Assembly: GCA_034432155.1 (NCBI GenBank)
Contig: DAOUCP010000139.1
Location: 1 to 15,696, forward strand
DNA: 15,696 bases
From: DAOUCP01 sp034432155
GTDB lineage: Bacteria; Chloroflexota; Anaerolineae; Epilineales; Epilineaceae
Direction: 5' to 3'
Below the pieces are notes generated by a model. That model saw nothing but the letters and a program-made list of their open reading frames with translations, was not told the origin of the DNA and ran no database searches. Numbering within the stretch: position 1 is the first letter of the stretch; every line of letters begins with the position of its first letter. Shown here in pieces: positions 1-6,485 of this stretch. The position numbers were made by a program, and so were the translations under genes.

Positions 1-550
1 CACCTGGCAACGGTGCCGCGTGCACTGCATGCGGAACGTGCTGGCGCATGTGCCGAAGAGTGCCCAATCGATGGTCGCTGCGGCGCTGCGCACCATCTTC
101 GCCCAGCCAGACCGCCCCAAGGCCGGAGCTCCGTGTGCGCAGAGTCGTGCAAGCCCTGCGGCCGCGATGGCCGGAAGCGGCCAAGGTGCTCGCCGCGGCC
201 GAAGACGACGTACTGGAATGGTGGCCTTCCCGCGAACGCACGGGTCGAGGATCCACTCGACCAACCCGCTGGAAAGAGTCAACAAGGAGGTCCGGCGACG
301 GACGAACGTCGTCGGCATCTTCGCTGACGACGAGTCCGTGATTCGCCTGGTCGGCACGATTCGGCAGGCGATCGACGACGAGGGGCAGCTCGACCGACGG
401 ACCTTCCGCCACGAGTCGATGGCGCTCTCGGATCCGACCGCAACTGAGCTTCTTGAAGTCTCCGCGCCGTTCCCCTTGGCGCCCATCCGCGAACCGCATA
501 CCCGAAGGGGAGCACAGTCGCTTTCACACCAGCTTGACAGACACGGCCCG
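1..550 (+). mobile_element. IS256-family element, right-end fragment
   Basis: The transposase remnant is followed by about 60 bases that look like the terminal region. The sequence near 523-548 (TTCACACCAGCTTGACAGAC and following bases) resembles the outer ends of IS256 elements. The left part lies outside the window, so no target duplication can be checked. Directly to the right begins an IS3-family end (563-739), so two unrelated elements are abutted here. The exact right terminus is an estimate. Confidence 0.6.
2..492 (+). pseudogene. IS256-family transposase, C-terminal part, frameshifted
   Basis: C-terminal third of an IS256 (mutator) family transposase, entering from the left window edge. 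Seen: a WQRC-VH-MRNVLAHVPK block from base 2, and then, from about 259, TNPLERVNKEVRRRTNV followed by VGIFADDESVIRLVG, the conserved C-terminal block of the family that carries the catalytic Glu of the DDE triad. The middle segment (RVVQALRPRWPEAAKVL, about 125-220) is in the next reading frame, so the gene has shifted forward near 110-120 and back near 220. It cannot give an intact enzyme unless these are sequencing errors. The C-terminal limit is approximate because the reading frame stays open past the element end. The nearly identical block at 9278-9397 belongs to the same subfamily; the copy at 7966-9242 is a different subfamily. Confidence 0.85.
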
Positions 551-562
551 CACCGACGACCC

Positions 563-739
563 ACCAGAACGTGCCTCCTGGACAATCGCCAGGTAATGCC
601 CAGCGGTCCAAGATCTTCGGTTCTCGTTCACGGCGAGCTCCATCGGATGACCAGACGGTATACCAAGCTCTGCGAGCGAGCTACTGCACCTTCCGCTAAC
701 CGCAGGGCCGATGTGTCCGCTTTCCTTTTGGGCGCCTCA
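563..739 (-). mobile_element. Orphan left end of an IS3-family element
   Basis: This stretch aligns base for base with 4623-4798, the transposase-start end of the complete IS3-family element, with one 1-base gap and roughly five of six bases identical by eye. Both copies run on the minus strand and end outward in TGAG, a C or G, then CGCCCAAAAGG; the 5'-TG is typical of IS3-family termini. The remnant still encodes the first residues of the transposase (NRRSWTAGHYLAIVQEARSG, minus strand from a GTG at 635). Homology stops at about 563, next to the IS256 fragment. It is an older, diverged copy, not a recent duplication. Confidence 0.8.
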
Positions 740-971
740 AGCCCGGCTGCCTCTAGTGACAACGCTGGAGTGGCCGTCAAAGAACCCGAGGAGGTCGCCG
801 CCTGAGACACCCTCTTTCACAACATTTCACAATGGCTCTGATATCCTGCATAGTGGCCCCAATCGGCGGCGTTTCGCACCTGGTCAGCTGGGGTGGAGAG
901 AGGAATTGGCGCGAAGGAGCCAGCCGCCCATCTCGTGGATACTGTGGCGAAGGCAGCTGCGCGGTCCGAGC

Positions 972-985
972 CGGGGGTAACCCCG
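972..985 (+). other. Small GNRA-type hairpin in a leader
   Basis: CGGGG, GTAA and CCCCG form a perfect 5-bp stem closed by a GUAA (GNRA) tetraloop, 28 bases upstream of the protease start codon. It could be a leader hairpin of that mRNA. It is short, so chance is possible. Confidence 0.3.
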
Positions 986-1013
986 TCCTTGCTTTGAGCA
1001 AAAGAGGTAGCTG

Positions 1014-1651
1014 ATGACGAGACACCTGCTACTGGCTTGTCTGGCCGCCGCGATAACGATGGTGTGGGGGGGTCTCTGGCTGGCTTCACCAGTTCGGGCC
1101 GACATCTTCAGCGGATGGAGCGTCCGCGATCCGCACAATATCTGCGTGCAACTGGCCTGCAATGAGCTTTGGCGGAACCCGCAGGTCGGTACAATGCACG
1201 ACTATGCCACGTGGTCGGTGCTGGCGGTGGTTATGTACTCCACTTGTCGGAGATGCAGCTGCTGCTGCCGCCCGGCAGCGAGGGACACACCGATGTGTTC
1301 TACTACCTGATAAATCAGAGGACATCTCCGTATGCGGGGTGGACCATAGCAACGAGCAACAACGGTGACTGCTCCACCGTAAAGAGCATCACGGGGAGAT
1401 GCAATACCACCACGCATCGTCCATACCGCATCGCCGTCAATATCAATTTGCCCCAGGTGACAGACAACGATACGTACGAGAAGAAGCGGAAGTTGACGAG
1501 TCACGAACTTGGGCATGGTCTGGGACTTGGTCATTGGCCAGGTCCGGGCTGTCACGCCACCGTGATGCAGCAGGGCCTCGACTGCGTGCCGCTCTTGTAC
1601 CACTTGACTGCTGGAGACAAGGACAACTTGAGGTCCCTGTACGGACCGTGA
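1014..1651 (+). pseudogene. Secreted matrixin-type zinc metalloprotease, frameshifted
   Basis: Start ATG at 1014 follows AGAGGT (1003-1008) at 5 bases. The first 29 residues form a signal peptide (MTRHLLLACLAAA..., ending ASPVRA before DIF), so the product would be exported. The catalytic part is in another frame and ends at 1651. It contains HELGHGLGLGH, with zinc-ligand His codons at 1502, 1514 and 1532 and the general-base Glu at 1505. VMQQG follows, with the Met (1565) placed as the metzincin Met-turn, giving a matrixin (M10)-like peptidase. The two halves join between 1166 and about 1215: the upstream frame stops at 1310 and the downstream frame is closed by a stop at 1163. This is a one-base indel, either a real mutation or a sequencing error. 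Otherwise the motifs are intact, suggesting recent loss. A TTG at 1169 could in principle start a 160-residue form without signal peptide, but it has no good ribosome site. The next gene, 107 bases on, is also exported. Confidence 0.8.
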
Positions 1652-1742
1652 AGTGGAGCGAACACGGCGCATCAGCTGCCGCCAAAGTAAGCGTGACGTA
1701 GTGGTCGAAGAGGCAGGTCCCTGGATGGTGAGTGACATCGAC

Positions 1743-1750
1743 GGAGGAGG
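1743..1750 (+). promoter_or_regulatory. Ribosome binding site that fixes the start at 1759
   Basis: GGAGGAGG lies 8 bases before GTG 1759. The longer in-frame start (GTG 1732) would place this purine run inside the coding region and has no comparable site of its own, so 1759 is preferred. Confidence 0.7.
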
Positions 1751-1758
1751 CTCTCGCA

Positions 1759-2472
1759 GTGACAAACATATCCTTCAGGCGCGGTTCACCGGCACTGGTG
1801 GCGATTTGCGTTGGAGTGGCTGTTGGTCTGCTGGCATTAGCCGTCCTCTTCACACAGGTTACGCGGAGAATACATGGCGAGATGGACGCCGACATCAATA
1901 TCAGGCCACCTGCCGACCTTTCGGCGCTAGTCGCCGGTCGCGATGGCCTGCCACACGCCGTGATCGTGGACGCGATCGTGTCGAGTGTTGTCGCCACGGC
2001 GACGATGGCATTTCCCACATACGATGCCGGCACCCACGGCACGCTTTCGCCAGAGGAGCAGATTGCCTGGCAGGCCGAGAAGCAGCTCTGGGAGTCAGTT
2101 CCGGACCAATACGAGACCATTCTTCAACTGTCTCCCGTGCAAACGCTACTTGATGACGGCAAACACCGACCGGGTGCGCCCATTGAGATTAGGAGTGGCG
2201 CGATAGATACGGAAACGGGACCGGGGTCGTATCCACTTGAGCACGTTGGAGAGAGATACCTGTACTTTCTGAACAGGTGGCGCGACTGCGACGAGTGTCC
2301 GTACCGGTATGGCGTGGTGTGGGGGCAGTACGGGCGACTGAAGCTGTCGGGTTCAGAGGTGACGTATTCGGATGACACGCCCGTCGAGTTCGCGCGCGGC
2401 ACGCCGCCAGCTGATTTCTTGCACGCGGTCGCTACCGAGGTAGCGTATCAGCACGGCACGCCCACTCCGTGA
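1759..2472 (+). CDS. Membrane-anchored protein of unknown function with CxxC motif
   Basis: Intact 237-residue gene starting at GTG 1759. Residues 1-11 are short and basic, residues 12-31 are a hydrophobic segment (ALVAICVGVAVGLLALAVLF), and a basic TRR follows. The protein is thus probably anchored by its N-terminus with about 200 residues outside (inference). The outer part has GERYLYFL at 164-171 and a CxxC pair (CDEC, residues 177-180), then YGVVWGQYGRLKL. A 'GERYL-FL ... G-YGRF' pattern recurs in exported Chloroflexota hypothetical proteins as I remember them, without a known function. CxxC could be a disulfide, a redox pair or part of a metal site. The gene lies 107 bases after the broken metalloprotease, same strand, and may share its transcript. 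It is one of the few undamaged genes in the left part of the window. No function is assigned. Confidence 0.75.
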   Translation: MTNISFRRGSPALVAICVGVAVGLLALAVLFTQVTRRIHGEMDADINIRPPADLSALVAGRDGLPHAVIVDAIVSSVVATATMAFPTYDAGTHGTLSPEEQIAWQAEKQLWESVPDQYETILQLSPVQTLLDDGKHRPGAPIEIRSGAIDTETGPGSYPLEHVGERYLYFLNRWRDCDECPYRYGVVWGQYGRLKLSGSEVTYSDDTPVEFARGTPPADFLHAVATEVAYQHGTPTP

Positions 2473-2828
2473 CGAGCCGAATCGCAGGACGCACCTCAGT
2501 GGGTGAGTGCCGCCCCCGCAGGCGTAGTGGCTGAAGGTGACGTAGCCTGCCCCCACGGTTGGTGCCAACCGCAGCGTTAGGCCAGGGCCACCAGTGCCGG
2601 GCCCGGGATCGCCTCCTGAGCAAGCGGCCCAGAGTCGGGGCGCGAGTGCGGGCTCGGTGCGCGTGTCCGCGGTCCTGCTGTCCTTCGTCGACGGCCGAAG
2701 TTGACACTCCTCCACATATTGTGCTAGACCGACCTCCTGGCACCCATATGTAGGGGCACGGGGGCACAGCCCGCTACGCCCGGCACTCCCAATCAAGGGG
2801 GTGGCCGGGATTACTGTGCTTGCCGACC
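2473..2828. other. Gene-poor gap with a 16-base palindrome
   Basis: No convincing gene in about 355 bases. An imperfect palindrome, CGGTTGG (2556-2562), TG, CCAACCG (2565-2571), has 7-bp arms. The minus strand reads open through most of the gap with a Gly/Pro-rich peptide (including LTLRLAPTVGAGYVTFSHYA), which might be debris of an exported protein, but it has no start or family match that I recognise. Confidence 0.4.
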
Positions 2829-3125
2829 ATGACACGAGACTGGCCAACCGCGGCTGAGCTGAAGGACCCTAGGGCGACCGATCCGGATCGGTACTGCCGC
2901 GTGCTCGAGTCCATCGCCGAGCGGCGCCGCGTGGTGCCCGAGGTGCGGGAGCAGACGGCGCCCACCGGCGAGCGCTCGGGCCGCGACGCGCTCGTCGACC
3001 ACCTTCGCCAGGCGTTCCGCCTGACCGAGGGCCAGACCCGCCAGCTCGGCTACATCCGCCGCGGCGCGATCTACGCGTGCGTGATGCTGCGCGCGGACAT
3101 GCTCGTGTCCCGGTTCCGCTGGCAC
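2829..3125 (+). pseudogene. 5' fragment of an unrecognised gene, cut by an IS3-family end
   Basis: About 99 codons from ATG 2829 (MTRDWPTAAELKDPRATDPD...). The codons are strongly G/C-ending, as in real genes of this genome, and the peptide is rich in charged, probably helical stretches (RVLESIAERRRVVPEVREQ; ALVDHLRQAFRLTEGQTRQL). It breaks off at the outer end of the IS element that begins TGGACATTCGG at 3126. The frame stays open into the IS and joins its orfA, so a chimeric protein of about 220 residues could be made. I do not recognise the family. No Shine-Dalgarno sequence is seen before 2829, so the true start could differ. Confidence 0.45.
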
Positions 3126-3135
3126 TGGACATTCG

Positions 3136-3149
3136 GAAGTCGCGACTTC
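3136..3149. repeat. Perfect palindrome in the IS end
   Basis: GAAGTCGCGACTTC is its own reverse complement. It lies 10 bases inside the presumed IS terminus and upstream of orfA, a fitting place for a transposase binding site or promoter operator (inference). Confidence 0.5.
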
Positions 3150-3182
3150 TTGAGTCGTGACAGTCACCCAGGAGGAATGTCC

Positions 3183-3494
3183 GTGGCCAGACCAAGGCGC
3201 AGGAACTTCCCGCCAGAGGAGAAGGTCCGGATCGTCCGTGAGCACCTGATGGACGGAAGACCGGTGTCGGCGGTGGGCGAGGAGTTCGGTGTACGACCAA
3301 GCCAGCTGTACCAGTGGCGGGCGCAGCTGTTCGAGCAGGGCGCCGCGGCCTTTCGCAGACAACAGGAACCGGAGCTGGCGCGCCTGCGGCGACGCGTCGA
3401 GGAGCTTCGGGAGCGACTGGCGCGCAAGGACCGCGTGATCGAGGAGTTCTCCGAGGAGTACGTCGCCGCGAGAAAAGGGGATGAAGCGATGTGA
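3183..3494 (+). CDS. IS3-family transposase OrfA
   Basis: 103-residue OrfA of an IS3-family element, the DNA-binding partner of the OrfB catalytic subunit. The start is GTG 3183, 7 bases after GGAGG (3171-3175); the in-frame ATG at 3177 is too close to that site. Residues 1-50 hold a helix-turn-helix (FPPEEKVRIVREHLMDG, then VSAVGEEFGVRPSQLYQWRA). Residues 60-97 form a leucine-heptad coiled coil (ELARLRRRVEELRERLARK) as usual in OrfA for multimerisation. The end ATGTGA overlaps the GTG start of orfB at 3491, the usual IS3 arrangement in which OrfB follows by overlap or frameshift. The gene is intact but orphaned because orfB is destroyed. The frame is also open upstream into the truncated gene at 2829. 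Confidence 0.85.
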   Translation: MARPRRRNFPPEEKVRIVREHLMDGRPVSAVGEEFGVRPSQLYQWRAQLFEQGAAAFRRQQEPELARLRRRVEELRERLARKDRVIEEFSEEYVAARKGDEAM

Positions 3495-3556
3495 CCGGCC
3501 GTTGGGTCGCCCCTGCGGTCCGAGATGAGGTCGTGGCGTTTGTATCGCCCAGATGA
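3491..3556 (+). pseudogene. IS3-family OrfB, N-terminal stub
   Basis: From GTG 3491 the frame reads TGRWVAPAVRDEVVAFV, which fits the beginning of the OrfB that normally follows this orfA. It then crosses into the next element and stops at 3554-3556. The junction is at about 3540, where the right end of the minus-strand element starts (TGTATCGCCCA). All of the catalytic DDE domain is missing. Confidence 0.65.
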
Positions 3557-3579
3557 CTTTGGGAAAAGCCCGGCGTTCT

Positions 3580-3625
3580 CATAGGGGAGCGTTCCTCATG
3601 CCCGGCGCGGCCGGGCATCCCTATG
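3580..3625 (-). terminator. Strong nested hairpin after the transposase gene
   Basis: Inner arms ATGCCCGGC (3598-3606) and GCCGGGCAT (3610-3618) pair perfectly around a 3-base loop. Outer arms CATAGGG (3580-3586) and CCCTATG (3619-3625) also pair, with an 11-base bulge on one side. The hairpin covers the minus-strand transposase stop (3621-3623). It could act as a terminator, though no T-run follows, or block read-through transcription from outside the IS. Confidence 0.5.
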
Positions 3626-4691
3626 GGGCACGGCCGCCGGCCGCGTCGGTTGTCGAGCCTACGGCCGCGCACGCGCCGTGCAGGATCGAGCTGCCAGCCG
3701 CCCAGTACACAGCGCGGGCTCGCTCCGCGGCCCGCCTCCCTTCTTCCCGGCGCGCCCGTAGCGCTTCGGGGTCGCCGTAGTGCACGTCCGCCGGACACAG
3801 GTAGTGCAGCGCACTGTGGGGCCGATCGTTGTTGGTGAATCGGGCGAAGCGGCTCATCGCCTCGACGGCCAGCTCATAGGACCCGGGATCGGTGCCGAAG
3901 CGCCCCTCGTGGCGGTGGGTGCGGTGCATGCGTTCCAGGAGCCCATTGCTCTCGGCATGCCGGACACGAGTCGGGATGCTCCAGCTCCGTGCGCCGGCCA
4001 CGAACTGGCGCCATTCGCGGCTCACGGCTGGCTCCCGCGGTCATGGACGACGCTCAGGCCAACACCCGCGGGGCCGTGCAACTCCAGCGCCTCCTGCAGC
4101 ACTGCCGTGACCTCCCCGGCGAGCATCGTGGTGGCCGAGCGCCAATGGACGAGCAGTCTACTGTACCCGTCGATCAACTCGATGAGATCGTACGAGCCAC
4201 GGCCGAGCCGGACATACCCGAGGTCCAAGTGCCCCGTCGGATTGGGCCGAGACGGCGCCGGCGGACGCAGCAGACTCGGTGCTTGTCGGCACCCTGTGCC
4301 CTGCAGCAGGTTCCTGGCTGCCAGGATCTTGGCCTGGCCAACCGCCTCCAGGAGCAAGGCCTTGTCGGTCGCCGAGTGGCGGCTTCTCGGCGTCACGGCG
4401 AGCGCCCTTTTTCTCAGCTGGAGATTCTCCGTGATCCGCTCCGTCACGACGGCTCGTAAATCGTCCAACCAATGCGCGAGCTGACTGGCCTGGCCCATTG
4501 GGCCGCGCGGGCGAGCGCCGCCGGAGCGCCTCCAGGGCCCCTTGGCGGGCGCGTTTCTCCCGCGCGTAGAACCTTCCCACGCGGATCCCGTAGCGACGGC
4601 AGACTTCACGCACCGATGACTTACCAGAACGTGCCTCCTGGACAATCGCCAGCTTCTGCTCAGCGGTCCAAGATCTTCGGTGCTCGTTCAC
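3621..4691 (-). pseudogene. IS3-family transposase, two frameshifts
   Basis: Reads from GTG 4691 (an upstream GTG at 4703 is also in frame). First comes a helix-turn-helix region (RRSWTAEQKLAIVQEARSG, then REVCRRYGIRVGRFYARE), then a heptad region, then an rve/DDE integrase domain. Catalytic residues are visible: Asp in HLDLGYV (codon 4223-4225), Asp in VVHDRGSQ (4040-4042), and Glu in SNGLLERMHRT (3933-3935). The second Asp and the Glu are 35 residues apart, the DD(35)E spacing of IS3. Two lesions are seen. The frame changes near 4500, which might have been the programmed OrfA/OrfB shift. One base is missing near 4027, so that HDRGSQ runs into a stop while VSREWRQF continues in the next frame. 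The second lesion lies between catalytic residues and should inactivate the enzyme. Confidence 0.85.
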
Positions 4692-4798
4692 GTTCCCTTC
4701 CACCTGATGACCAAAAGGTACAGGAAGCTCTCCCCCGAGCTACTGCACCTCGCGCTAACCGCGCGGCCGATGTGTGTACTTTCCTTTTGGGCGGCTCA

Positions 4799-5281
4799 CG
4801 ATCTTATCCTCCAGCACAGGCACGCTCAGAGGAGACCGCCCGCCGTCCGGCTTCGGGATGTACACCCGTCGCACGGCCTTGGCGCGGTCCGCTCCTCGGA
4901 CCAACTGGCGGGACAGGTCCTGGAGGTTGCGTTCCAGGTCCCGGCGGTAGTGCTGCCAGGTCTCGCCGTCGATCCCAGGCGCAGCACTCCGGGACCTTGC
5001 TCGTAGGCTACCCGCAAGGGATCGACGTGGCAGATATGGTGGAAGAGCGCCGTGAACCTCATCCGCTTGTGCCGCTTCGCTGCTTCGCGTATCCGCTCCA
5101 GGGCGCTTGGCATGCCCTCCCCCCGGCTCTGCATCCGGCGCATGTCGCTCCGGAGCGGACTCCCCTTGGCCCGGCCGCTTCCCTCCACCCCCTCCCCCGA
5201 CACGGACTCCTCCGCCGCGGTGCCGTTGTTCGGAGGTTTCTTTGGTACTATCCGCCGGTCCGACTTCTCGTGCCCGTTCAT
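4799..5281 (-). pseudogene. ltrA: Group II intron reverse transcriptase/maturase, N-terminal fragment
   Basis: Starts at ATG 5281 (MNGHEKSDRRIVPKKPPNN, a common N-terminus of group II intron ORFs). It continues through the RT-0 region (ERIREAAKRHKRMRFTALFH, then HICHVDPLRVAYEQ). It then changes frame near 4995 and resumes as AAPGIDGETWQHY, followed by VRRVYIPKPDGGRSPL and VLEDKIV, which are RT-0/RT-1 motifs. At 4798 the coding sequence stops exactly at the end of the IS3-family element. The catalytic YxDD region, maturase domain X and any endonuclease domain are absent from the window. It is dead twice over, by frameshift and by truncation. The protein would have helped splice and reinsert its host intron. 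Confidence 0.85.
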
Positions 5282-5541
5282 CGTCGCCTTGCGTGTCGCG
5301 ACGTCGCGACGCGGCCCGCCACGCCACCTGCCGACGGGCGGACACGTTATCCTCCGGGTTCCGTCAGAGGTCTTCCCGCGCCTGCACGGGCTCTACGACC
5401 CCGCTGGACCCGGTAAAGCTCGCCACAGATGCCCCGCCCGGTGTTGCCTTCCATCGATCTGGACCGCATCGGTGCCCACGACATGCAGATACTACGTGGC
5501 TGAATACCCCGCCCGCACGTACCGCTGTCAACGCTTCGCAC
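5282..5541 (-). ncRNA. Probable 5' RNA part of the group II intron
   Basis: Upstream of the maturase start, on the minus strand, there is no other gene for about 260 bases. GTGCG at 5541-5537 fits the GUGYG consensus at the 5' end of group II introns. TCTGACGGAACCCGGAGG (near 5375-5358) looks like conserved intron RNA. The stretch is shorter than domains I-III usually are, so the boundary may be wrong or the RNA deleted. Domains V and VI are not present, because the 3' half was lost with the rest of the maturase gene. Confidence 0.4.
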
Positions 5542-5595
5542 TAGGCCTAACGACCTGACGCGCATGACTCGCGGCTGGTGCGGCTGGCCAGGCCT

Positions 5596-6485
5596 TCACC
5601 TTGCAGCTCTTGCATCCGCTACACCTCCCCGGCTTTCCCGGCGCACTCCAGGTTTTCCGGAGCCGTTATGGACATGGTTGTAGCGGTTGTGAGAATAAGC
5701 GAAGCAGTTCCGAGCATACCCGGCCCCGTCTAAGAGCCGCCAGTGCACCGCTTGCTCCCTGAGGGTTTGGTGTAAGCGCTTCAGTAGCCTTAGCTCCGTC
5801 GGCGTTGGAGTGACTGTCGGTCGCGAATCCCGAAAGGGAGAGTCTGGCGGCTGCAGATCGAACTCCCTCCCGCACTTCTTGCACAATCCCTCGAACCAGG
5901 GCGGCTCGGCAGCTACGAAAATGAGCGCACACTCGTCTTTGCAGTACACTCTATGCCTCGTGCCCGGAGCAAGTACCTTTGGTGGCAGCTTCGACCATCC
6001 TTGGCATGGTTCAAGCCTCGGTTCGTTATCGATCCACACACCGCCTTGGTCGCATTCACGGATGACTCCGAACCCTGTCCACACTGCTACAGGATCCTGT
6101 ACAAATGCCTCCGCAACGCTGTTCAATAGAAGGTGCCTCGGCTTCCAAGACGAGCCGACCACATGCGTGGCCGTGGCGTGCGTTGCCAAAAGGCCGGTGG
6201 GAGCGCGAAAGGCGTGTGTTTGATCTCGGGCCGGCTGACTCCGCCAGCACCGGCAGCGAAGGACGTCACGGAAGCTTCGAACTGGACGGGGGTCTGTTCC
6301 GCAGGGTAGCAATACCCGCCACCGCGCTTGAAGAAACCCCTACCGATCGAGTCAGACGGCGGATAGCATGCAATCATCCGGCCGTCCCGGCTAACGTATG
6401 TGCTCAGACCTTCACCAACCGGTCCAATGAGATAGTCGCTTCCCTCGTGTGGGAACTGATTGAAGATCTCCTTGGCCTTGGCCAT
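5596..6485 (-). pseudogene. Unrecognised gene with four-Cys motif, frameshifted
   Basis: Two overlapping minus-strand frames appear to be one gene. The first runs from about ATG 6485 (MAKAKEIFNQFPHEGSDYLI...) through DGRMIACYPPSDSIGRGFFK. The second continues from about 6200 as HVVGSSWKPRHLLLNSVAEA and on to the stop at 5596. The switch lies between about 6180 and 6240 and implies a one-base indel. The second half holds YCKDEC (C-x3-C), a 15-residue spacer and CKKC (C-x2-C), coded at 5870-5948, a likely zinc-binding knuckle, followed by GREFDL. The tail is basic. I do not recognise the family; a nucleic-acid-binding or nuclease role would be a guess. No Shine-Dalgarno sequence is seen at 6485, so the start may lie upstream. 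The gene sits upstream of the group II intron on the same strand and may be the former exon neighbourhood. Confidence 0.55.

Larger units (their letters stand above)
3126..3540 (+). mobile_element. IS3-family element, left part only
   Basis: The element end is set at TGGAC (3126), where the upstream gene stops looking coding, and is followed by a perfect 14-base palindrome GAAGTCGCGACTTC (3136-3149). orfA is complete, while orfB is lost after about 17 codons where the second IS3-family element begins at 3541. No right end is present in the window, so this copy cannot move by itself. Confidence 0.65.
3541..4798 (-). mobile_element. IS3-family element, nearly complete, 1258 bp
   Basis: Left terminus (transposase-start side) at 4798, reading TGAGCCGCCCAAAAGG on the minus strand. 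The proposed right terminus at 3541 reads TGTATCGCCCAGATG on the plus strand. Both have 5'-TG and share CGCCCA with further scattered matches, acceptable for degenerate inverted repeats, and the implied 1258-bp length suits the family. The left end is well supported by the second copy ending at 739. The bases flanking the two ends do not match, so there is no target duplication: the element was rearranged after insertion or one flank was lost. It interrupts a reverse transcriptase on its right and abuts orfB of another IS3 on its left. Confidence 0.75.

Noticed and set aside
1169..1651. Separate cytoplasmic protease starting at TTG 1169
   Set aside because: There is no ribosome site at 1169, and a signal peptide with a good ribosome site lies directly upstream in another frame. 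One frameshifted gene is the simpler reading.
2353..2847. 164-codon minus-strand frame across 2473-2828
   Set aside because: It overlaps the end of the well-supported gene at 1759-2472. Only a short central part looks protein-like, and no family is recognisable.
3126..4798. Target-site duplications around the IS3-family elements
   Set aside because: The bases next to 3541 and 4798 do not match, and the other copy lacks one end. No duplication can be claimed.
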